35,957 nucleotides of DNA from Chara braunii (taxonomy: Eukaryota; Streptophyta; Charophyceae; Charales; Characeae), in assembly GCA_003427395.1 (NCBI GenBank), contig BFEA01000196.1, forward strand, positions 1,218,217 through 1,254,173, given 5' to 3'. Positions 29,219 through 35,957 of the stretch are shown one piece after another. Both the position numbers and the translations under genes were made by a program. A model generated the notes under the pieces. That model saw only the letters and a program-made list of their open reading frames with translations. It did not search any database and was not told the DNA's origin. The number at the start of each line of letters is the position of its first letter. Position 1 is the first letter of the stretch.

Positions 29219-30096
29219 ACAGATGTCACCCTAATAACCACAGTTGTTGAAAACTCTCTCCGAGAATTCTCTAAGGAGGAACGGAGACGGGCCAATGAGA
29301 GGACACGGGATTATAGGTGGAACGAGGGACGGTTGGAGAAAAGGAAAACGGACGGAAGCGAAATCTGAATGGTGGTACCACACCCATTCGTAAGGTATGA
29401 CTGGGTACGAGCTGCGCATGAGGAGACAGCGACGCATTTCGCTGTTAGGATTACCGAGGCAACCATCGATAAACACGAATGGTACTGGTCCAATATTCGG
29501 GACGATGTCAAATTTATTGTTAAAAATTGTCATGTTTGTGTGGCCGACAAAGCGCCGATTCAGCCGCCTAGGTCGATAGTGCCCATCGTAGTCCAACAGC
29601 CGTTTCAGAGGGTTAGCATGGATACGATGGATATCGTCCTGCCCCCTGGACCGAATAGTTCAGAGTATTCAGTTCTCTTGGTATTCGTCGACCACTTTTG
29701 GAAGTGGATCGAGGCATACCTGTGCCGAACAAGACAAACGACGGAAATAGCGAGGTATGTCAACCACTTTCTCGGGATGCATCAGGACATAGAGGAGATC
29801 CTTACTGACAATGAGCAGAATTCCGAGGGGAGGTTATGAGGAACCTGGTCGTACATGGAGTGTCTATTCGCAATACAACCCCTCATATGTCTCAATCGAA
29901 CGGCCTCGTAGAGAATGCCAACCAGATAATCAAAACGACACTCCGACGGAACATCGCAGCTAAGGACACGCGGCAGTGGCCTGATATCGTGGATTACATC
30001 TTGGTCATACATCGAGGGACCCCGCATGAATCTATCGGACTTTCGCCTTTTAGCTACGAACCAACAACCTATCTTGCGTCTCGATACCGAATTTGA
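29219..30096 (+). pseudogene. Integrase (HHCC and DDE core)
   Basis: Same frame as the PHD finger through TGA 29366 into the zinc-binding HHCC: His at 29417 and 29435, CHVC at 29528-29539. Catalytic core: Asp in SMDTMD at 29621-29632, Asp in LTDN at 29807, a one-base deletion at about 29815, then Glu in GLVENANQ at 29911, about 35 residues after the second Asp. HESIGLSPF follows near 30027. Integrase would insert the cDNA into chromosomes; the catalytic triad is readable but the frame is broken. Confidence 0.9.
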
Positions 30097-30125
30097 ATGA
30101 TGAAACGACACTAGACCGACGCCCC

Positions 30126-30464
30126 ATGAGGGCGACAGCCAAGGACAAAGCCAAGCGCCATTTGGACCTCATGGAACGGGCCCTTCCGAGATTGGCCTAA
30201 AAAAAGCAGCGAATGACCGAATTGGCCCATGGCCGACAAGTCCGGAGCTACGAGGCCCGAAATGGGAATGCGGGCCCTCGACCCCAGTATAAATTGGGGG
30301 ACTTGGTGCAGGTAAGGAAATGTGCTTGCCAAGGGAAACTAGGGCCACGATTCTACGGGTGCTTCCGAGTGATTGAGCTCGGTCCTAACGGTGTCACTGA
30401 ACACAGTGCGGCTTGCTCTCGACTCCCGAGGTGTCCGGTAGTAGGTCTGCGAGGCCTAAGTTCC
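30126..30464 (+). pseudogene. Integrase C-terminal GPY/F-like module
   Basis: Third frame: Lys/Arg-rich helix (ATAKDKAKRHLDLMERAL), stop TAA 30198, then YKLGDLVQVRK and GKLGPRFYGCFRVIELGPNGV (about 30295-30396), the GPF/Y-type module common at the end of gypsy integrases. No chromodomain is visible before the MITE insertion. Confidence 0.8.
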
Positions 30465-30993
30465 GCCAAACAGAAAAATTCCCACGAGAAATGAAAGTTG
30501 AAAAAACATCCCATACAAAAATAATCCTTCATATTTATAAATTATCATTCCAATGTTCGTCCAATTCTAAAATTTACAGTTTTATTTGATAAATTCTCGT
30601 TTAAATATGAGTTTTCCCTTCCAACTATATCTATTTGCTGAAGATGGAATGAAAGTCTGGATGAGTTTATGAAATGTTTTAATTAAACTTTCATTCTATT
30701 ACAACAAATATCTTCTAATTTGGATTGAATAATCCTATTTATGACTGAAAGTCCTAACTTAGAATGACAGTCTAATTAAAATATTTCATGAACTCATCCA
30801 GACTTTCATTCCATCTCTAGCATGCAGTTCAAATAAGAAGGGATAACCCATTCTTGGAATGAAAGTTTTCAAGTAAGACGGAAAATTTTAAAATTAGAAT
30901 GACATTTTTTAAGATGGAATAAAAATTTGAAATTTAGAATGTAATTTTACTATAGAATGATTATTTAATTATGGGAATTTTTTTCTGTTGGGC
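30465..30993. mobile_element. Foldback MITE, 529 bp, AT-rich
   Basis: Left end GCCAAACAGAAAAATTCCCA (30465-30484) and right end, reverse-complemented, GCCCAACAGAAAAAAATTCCCA (30993-30972) form terminal inverted repeats. A long internal arm at 30642-30685 pairs with 30773-30816 at 42 of 44 positions, and weaker pairing (GAATGAAAGT / CATTCTAA motifs) continues through the element, so the whole can fold on itself. Very AT-rich against GC-rich flanks and no ORF, hence a non-autonomous DNA transposon. Target-site duplication not recognised, so the superfamily is open. Confidence 0.8.
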
Positions 30994-31716
30994 CCACGTG
31001 TCCTACCTCCGCCATCTCTCAGTTTCTTCCCCCCCTTCCCCCGCTGGGTCGATCTCGGAATCCGAGCGGGAGAGTGACGATCTCCATTCTCTTTCTTCTC
31101 CCTCCTCTTCGCCATGAGTTTTTCTACGGAGCAGGTACTTAGTGAACGAATGTTAGCGCCACGTGGGAACATCTCGTCGATTCGGCAAGTTCATCATCCT
31201 CGTATCAGTCCGGACGTCCTCGGATTCGCTCAGTTCTTCAGCACCGCAGATGCACACGCGGCGGCGTAGTTCCGCTTTAGGGTCCTCAACATGTCGGGCG
31301 CAGGTGGTGGCCAAAGCATCGGCCTATCGTCGGCTCTCAGTGCCTGAAATCGGTCGCACTTCGATAATCGTCTTCTTCAGCGGGGATCTTAGTACAGTGG
31401 ATCCGAGAGCGCATACGACCATCCTCACCTCGTTAAGAGAGTGGGGCGAGGAGTTGGCAGAAGCTTGGAGTCAGTCGCTTGTGGGGCGAGGGAAGAACGT
31501 CATCAGTACTAACAGTATTGACGTCAACAGCATCCGCACTCTCCGGCACCAACCGACAATTTCTCTTTCTGCGCTCGTCCCTTTCTCGCGTCCTCAATGC
31601 ACCGCTCCCGATTCTCTACCCCCGGCCTCCCCTCTGTCTTCCCTACCTTCCGCGTATGACCACTTGTAGTCCCGCTCATCAAGCCTTCGCAGTGGGAGAT
31701 ATGGTGTGGACACTAC
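30994..31716 (+). other. Stretch between MITE and acidic ORF; short ORFs only
   Basis: ATG at 31114 (context GCCATGA) opens a 51-codon frame ending TAG 31267-31269. A second ATG at 31291 begins MSGAGGGQ but stops after about 20 codons. These may be the broken front of the following acidic ORF, since all run in the same direction. Upstream, 31010-31110 is C/T-rich. Confidence 0.35.
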
Positions 31717-32601
31717 TTGACTCTTTCTCTGTGCCTTGTCCAGATCGAGCTGACGTGGACCCGGGACAGCGAGCACCGCGCCATGAACGAAGATGTGGAG
31801 CTACTTATTATCCAAGCTTGGAGGACCGAAGTGGAAGGAGACCTGCTAGGATTTGTCTTTGGAACAGTGGCACCCGGACATCGACAGACGATCGTAGGGG
31901 AGCTTTTAATTCCCTTCACGCAGCTATTAGACGACCTGCCGATCGACATCATCTCGCACTGCGATGAGAATCCGGCGCCACACATTCTATCGTGGAGTTT
32001 GACGCCTTACCTGCAATGGTCGGCTTGTCTGGAGGATCAATGGGGGAACGGTAGCTACCTGTCAGACGCAGAGTACCTAAATCCCAGGGGGATAACTGAC
32101 GTTCTCTTCTTCCAACACGGAACGAAGTCGGGAGAGGAAGCGGAAGAAGAAGAAGAAGAAGCGAAAGAAGAGGAGGAGGAGGAAACCTCTGAAGAAGAGG
32201 AAAACTACAGTGAGTATAGCGAGCACGAGTCGGGGGCGGTGAGCGAAGAGAGCGAAGAAGGCGAAGAAGAAGAACAAGACGGGGCGAGTGCAGAAGAAGG
32301 GGCGGACCAAGCGGAAGCACAAGAGGACGATCCTGCGGCTGAGCAACGGAGGGCGGAGATAGCGGAAGGAAAGCGGCCCTTAGAGCAGTCGGTGGGACTA
32401 GATCTGCCTATACCGGACGATCCGACCAGTCCCGAGCCGCCGAAGGAAGAAGATGAGCTCCCTCATGCAGAGGCATTGGGCACGCCGGCACGGAGGCAAC
32501 GAAGCCGCTCCCCCTCCCCTTCCCCCCGTCCCCTAGTTCGAGCACGTCCCGATCCGGGGCATCGGGCTTCGTCCCCGGTCATTATCCGTCCGTCCCCTTG
32601 A
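31717..32601 (+). CDS. Highly acidic protein of unknown function (possible extra retroelement ORF)
   Basis: A 294-codon frame; the first likely coding residues are near 31740 and an earlier exon or frame may exist. Residues about 20-135 look globular (Trp-, Leu- and Ile-containing, no domain recognised). Residues about 139-225 are dominated by Glu with Ser, Ala and Lys. The end (residues about 250-294) is Pro/Ser/Arg-rich, with RQRSRSPSPSPRP. It lies on the same strand as the gypsy element, separated from integrase by the MITE, so it could be a third ORF of that element; a separate host or element gene is equally possible. No catalytic or membrane motif is seen. Confidence 0.45.
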   Translation: MTLSLCLVQIELTWTRDSEHRAMNEDVELLIIQAWRTEVEGDLLGFVFGTVAPGHRQTIVGELLIPFTQLLDDLPIDIISHCDENPAPHILSWSLTPYLQWSACLEDQWGNGSYLSDAEYLNPRGITDVLFFQHGTKSGEEAEEEEEEAKEEEEEETSEEEENYSEYSEHESGAVSEESEEGEEEEQDGASAEEGADQAEAQEDDPAAEQRRAEIAEGKRPLEQSVGLDLPIPDDPTSPEPPKEEDELPHAEALGTPARRQRSRSPSPSPRPLVRARPDPGHRASSPVIIRPSP

Positions 32602-32608
32602 CTTCCTG

Positions 32609-33079
32609 ATGGTCCGACATATCGATAACCCGCTCTCCTTCCCGCACAACCCCTTCCCGACCTCCACCTTCCATCACTTCTATGCCACCCGCCTCGCTGC
32701 CACGGTGTACCCGCATTCCACCTCCCAATGTGCCTCCCCATCCTTCTCCCTCCACGTTCTTCTTTTCAGTGCCGAATGGCGGGGGCACAACATGATCGAA
32801 GTATACTGCACGATCACGGAAACTGCCCCCGCATGTGCGGATCATGATCAATTCTGCGCGGTCTTATTCCGCACCTTCTCGACCCTCTATCTCGACTACC
32901 TCGCTTCTCTCCCCTACAGTGGTTGTCGATTCCCCCTCATACATCGCACCATCAGGTATCAAGAGCTTCCGGAGACAGTAGCGGGAATGGCGAGTTTCTT
33001 ACCTCCACTCCCGAGTAACCCTCCCCCACGCCACCCCCCCATGCACCGACTCCCTTTCCCCCTCCCTGCCGGTCATTAG
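32609..33079 (+). CDS. Small ORF of unknown function
   Basis: 156-codon frame 7 bp after the acidic ORF, same strand. The middle (about 32770-32995) has protein-like composition with several Cys, Tyr and Phe (AEWRGHNMIEVYC, DHDQFCAVLFRTF, LYLDYLASLPY); the beginning and end are Pro/His-rich low complexity. No domain recognised. It may be part of the same unit as the acidic ORF. Confidence 0.3.
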   Translation: MVRHIDNPLSFPHNPFPTSTFHHFYATRLAATVYPHSTSQCASPSFSLHVLLFSAEWRGHNMIEVYCTITETAPACADHDQFCAVLFRTFSTLYLDYLASLPYSGCRFPLIHRTIRYQELPETVAGMASFLPPLPSNPPPRHPPMHRLPFPLPAGH

Positions 33080-33527
33080 AATCAGAGCGGATCTGGTAAT
33101 GTGTCAACAGGATGACTTCCACACTCTTGAAATAAGACCACATGTCGAAGGTACTGCCACATGTTGAAGGTACTACCGGGAGGGAGATCCCACTAGGCAC
33201 GTATGTGAATTAGTTTGAATTAGTGTGACAGGTATGGGATGGGTGGGGGACGGGTGGGTGGCAGCGTGAAAATAGGGGAAATAAAAACAAGAAAACTATT
33301 TCATGACCCCAAAAAATGAACAGAAAAACGTTAAAAAAGAAAAGAAAGTGCTCTTCCCAGATGGTGTCTGCTCCAGTGGGGGTGTTAGATGTCAGGGTAT
33401 AATTCACTGATCATGACTGTGGCAGTCAATAAAAACTGCATGTGAGTCCGAAAACTGGCCATATTATTCACAACAGTCTGAGGCGTCCTTGAAATGGGCC
33501 GCTGTGGATGCTGCTCCTTCCCTCTGA
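33080..33527. other. Gene-less stretch, possible LINE 5' UTR
   Basis: Contains a 19-bp direct repeat, CCACATGT(C/T)GAAGGTACT(G/A), at 33138-33156 and 33157-33175, and A- and G-rich runs at 33230-33350. Ends at TGA 33525, from which the LINE ORF1 frame opens. Confidence 0.4.
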
Positions 33528-35821
33528 GAGAAATTCACTTTCGGGAAATGGATCAGAGAGCGTCTGGCAACATTTAAAGGATCTAACTTAAAGGCCCGGG
33601 AGATGTTCCTTGTTCAACCCGTCTCAAATTCAATCATCACCATCCTCAGTGTGGCGGAGGAGGACAAAAACACAATGGACGGATGGAAGTGTCTCCGCTG
33701 CGACAGATCAGAAGTCCGCATCTACCCCTGGGCCCCTCCGAAACCGCAACAGCCCGGGAGCTCAGGGAGCAGATGATGAGGGAACACTTCTGGGTCGAGT
33801 TCCGCCACATTCCGGCTGAAATCCAAGCAACTTTTGTGCAGGATTTCGCTGAGAAATATGATGTAGTAGGCTTCATCAACCCCCTTCCCCCCCACATGGC
33901 TCGCAGGGATGATTACTTCATGCTGACCATCAACCTTGCAGATGACCACATCTTCTCGATCGATGATGTCATCCCCTTCTGTGTGGGAGGGAAGCTATAT
34001 CGGATCCATACAGCCCACAAACTCAGGCCGTGGTGCTTTAAGTGCCAATCCTATGGCCACTTATACACTGACACAGCATGTTCCCGCCACCCATCTCGCA
34101 CAGCCAAACCCACTGGCCGCCTGAGTAAAGACCCCTTCGACGAATCCAAGTGGCGGACTGTCGATCCCGGATATGAAGGCTGGGTGTATGTTGATGCACC
34201 TGATGGGAAGGGCGGGGAAGTCACCGGTTGGTCTTGGGAAGGGCAAGGGGACCCACAACTGGGATCCCGACCACCTGCAACATGGGTACCGCCCAAGGCC
34301 CTGGAAGTACACTTAAAATCCCCCCTTGCAAAGAACAAAAAGCAGGAAACATGGGAGGTGGTTGGGAGGAGGAATAGAGTGCTGCAGAAAACAGCATTAG
34401 GAAATAAAGAAAATACAGCAGGCGCGAACATCAATCGTTTCGCCTGCCTAAAGGATAGAGGGAAGAATCTGGGGAACCGGGACAATCAGGGACGGGACCT
34501 AAAAAAACTTAACCAAGTAGAAGAAAAGGAGGCGGTCCCGGGGGGGAATCAGGCCCAAAACAGTGACGGAACGCAGCAGTTGCTGCGAGATACTCTTGCT
34601 TCCCCCCCGCTAGAAATTACGAAGGAAAATACGGTAATGAACGTTGTTGCGGACTGCACAACCGTATTAGGGGAAGGAGGAGACATTGTCCCGGGGGGGA
34701 ATCGGGCCCCGAGCAGTGAAGGAACGCAGCAGTTGCTGCAGGATACTCTTGCTTCGCCCCCGCTAGAAATCACGAAGGAAAACATGGTAAAGGACACTGC
34801 TGCGAACTGCATAGCCGTATCAGGGGAAGGGGGGGGCATTGAGATAGACGCAACCAAGGGTCATCCCTTAATCCAGCAAGGGATGCGGCTGAAACAGCAG
34901 GTGAGGGGGAAGGCACAACAACCACAACAAAAACCCCTGCCTGAGCAGACGGATCATGAGGAGGCACGACCACTGCCCCCCGAATTCTGCTCGGACGCCT
35001 TTGGGCTGCAGCAGATGGAGGTGGACACATCCCCCCCTCCCCCTGATGTGGAAATGGCGGATCCCCCACAAGACCAGGCAGACCCTGACGCCCCTCCCCA
35101 GGAAATGGGCCTGGATCAGAAAATCCAAGTAGTGGCGGATTGGATACTAAAGCATCTGCAATCAGAGTGCCCAGTGGAGAGAGAAGAATACTGGGATAAG
35201 TCGTATGTCGAACTAGTGGGACTCCTGAACAACAGCCCCGAACTCAGGACCGCACTAACATCCGGCCCCCCTCCCCACTTGACATGGGCCGAGGCCTTTC
35301 AACGAATTTTGGTTGTTGCCCAAAGTCGTTTTCACCCCCCCTCAGCAGCACAGCACACCGAAAAGAAGGAGCAGGACCAAGCGGCGCAGCCAGAGACAAA
35401 GGGGGCGGAACAGCCCGATGGGGGGATGACCTCACGAAGACTTAAATTGAGACAGATCATCGAACGAGGTCTCTTTGAGCTACCGCTCTCTAAACCAAAT
35501 GCGATGTTAGTGATCCCCCTAAGAAAGGTGGAAGGGAAATGGGAAGTGGGCCTCTCCCCAGTGGGAGAATATGGGGGTGTGACATTACAGGGCTGAGACT
35601 TCGCACCCCAGGAAGGTGACCAGGGAGCGAGGGCCATGATTTTCTCTAGCCAAATGAGGGCTTTCCTCCCTAAACACTACGCTCATGGGGCAAATGCAGG
35701 CCTGCGATTCGAGGCCTGTTGCGATGAGCAGATGGCCAGAAACGACCTTTACCTGCGTTTCGAATCCAATAAAACTGCCAATCTGGGTTGGTTCAGCCAT
35801 AACGCCCTGTTGGACCTGTAG
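33528..35821 (+). pseudogene. LINE-type ORF1 protein, frameshifted and with an in-frame stop
   Basis: Frame opens at 33528 (EKFTFGKWIRERLATFKG), and a one-base deletion near 33753-33756 moves it to the frame that runs to TGA 35594. The same frame then continues to TAG 35819, so TGA 35594 is probably a lesion too. An N-terminal region of the type found before zinc knuckles in plant LINE ORF1 (HFWVEFRHIP, VVGFINPLPPHMARRDDYF) is followed by CX2CX4HX6C at 34034-34081 (CFKCQSYGH...C), a charged linker, a 51-residue tandem repeat (34535-34840), a Gln/Pro-rich part and a predicted helical end. ORF1 proteins bind element RNA. No endonuclease or RT is reached before the window ends, so the LINE assignment rests on ORF1 alone. 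Confidence 0.7.
34535..34840 (+). repeat. 153-bp (51-residue) tandem repeat inside LINE ORF1
   Basis: Copy 1 (34535-34687) and copy 2 (34688-34840) both encode VPGGN.A..S.GTQQLL.DTLASPPLEITKEN followed by a more variable stretch ending in GEGG. The period is a multiple of three, keeping the frame. Confidence 0.95.
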
Positions 35822-35957
35822 TGCGCAAAAATAAAAGCCAGTGAATATTGGTCCGAGGATGACGTATGCAGATGTCTGTGCCGCATGACACGAAAAAAAA
35901 TTCTATAGGTTGACAAGTGGGACATCAAGAAATGGCATCCATTATGAGAGGGGGGGG
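35822..35957. other. Right edge, nothing supported
   Basis: Short sequence after the last readable ORF1 codon, ending in a G run. If the LINE continues, ORF2 should start beyond the window. Confidence 0.4.

Larger units (their letters stand above)
24357..30464 (+). mobile_element. Ty3/gypsy-type LTR retrotransposon, decayed, with PHD finger
   Basis: Order on the plus strand: primer-binding site, gag with CCHC, aspartic protease, reverse transcriptase, RNase H, PHD finger, integrase with HHCC and DDE, GPY/F-like tail. RT and RNase H before integrase defines the Ty3/gypsy order. At least twelve in-frame stops and several single-base frameshifts show it is dead. Its 3' side is interrupted by a foldback MITE at 30465; no 3' LTR or polypurine tract was recognised. 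Confidence 0.93.

Noticed and set aside
30455-31000. Assigning the MITE to Mutator, hAT or Tc1/mariner
   Set aside because: No clear target-site duplication of 9, 8 or 2 (TA) bp could be read at the ends.
1-35957. CRISPR array, operon, phage or plasmid features
   Set aside because: Repeats are simple, tandem or transposon-derived without spaced unique spacers; intron, U6 and LTR elements show eukaryotic DNA.

Overview
The window looks like nuclear DNA of a streptophyte (green-lineage) eukaryote. It holds one intact intron-split gene for a secreted expansin-type wall-loosening protein, a plant-like U6 snRNA sequence, plant-type retrotransposon primer-binding sites complementary to initiator-Met tRNA, and a very high load of CT/GA, GT and TA microsatellites. 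A charophyte alga such as Chara is my best guess; this is inference from gene content and repeat style, not a database match. There is no operon, CRISPR or prokaryotic feature. The assembly has two N gaps (11248-11365 and 22281-22900), four single Ns and one leftover sequencing-adapter remnant at 22904-22921. || Layout. 1-9.4 kb: repeat-rich, decayed DNA with a poly(A)-only retro-insertion (623-671), a minus-strand LTR-element remnant (initiator-Met PBS at 2681-2693 and a broken coiled-coil ORF at 739-1722), a field of CCACGTCAGC-like motifs, a diverged 200-bp duplication and long CT/GT arrays. 9.4-11.2 kb: the expansin gene on the minus strand, two exons and one 1006-bp intron that carries a tRNA-like (SINE-type) module. 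12.2-20.2 kb: poly-A/T tracts, two inverted copies of one dispersed repeat, a U6 snRNA retropseudogene with target-site duplication, and a cluster of GA arrays. 15.17-16.42 kb: a nest of short elements that share one 3' end followed by (TA)n and have variable 5' ends; three of them carry a hammerhead ribozyme on the minus strand, one with all core bases intact. 20.3-21.0 kb: tRNA-like modules followed by a 154-bp tandem duplication. 24.36-30.46 kb: a decayed Ty3/gypsy-type LTR retrotransposon with gag (CCHC), protease, RT, RNase H, a PHD finger placed between RNase H and integrase, integrase and a GPY/F-like tail; it is riddled with stops and frameshifts. Its 3' side is interrupted by a 529-bp foldback MITE (30465-30993). 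31.1-33.1 kb: two ORFs of unknown function, one extremely acidic. 33.5-35.8 kb: ORF1 of a LINE-type element, with a frameshift, an in-frame stop and a 51-residue tandem repeat. || How it fits together. The only conventional host gene I can support is the expansin. Everything else is mobile-element biology. Traces of target-primed reverse transcription recur: poly(A) with target-site duplications at 623-671 and 18032-18178, and 5'-truncated copies with a common tail at 15.2-16.4 kb. The LINE ORF1 at the right edge shows that a LINE family, a possible source of the poly(A)-type insertions, is present in the genome. The hammerhead-bearing, TA-tailed repeat family and the PHD finger inside the gypsy polyprotein are the two observations I would follow first.
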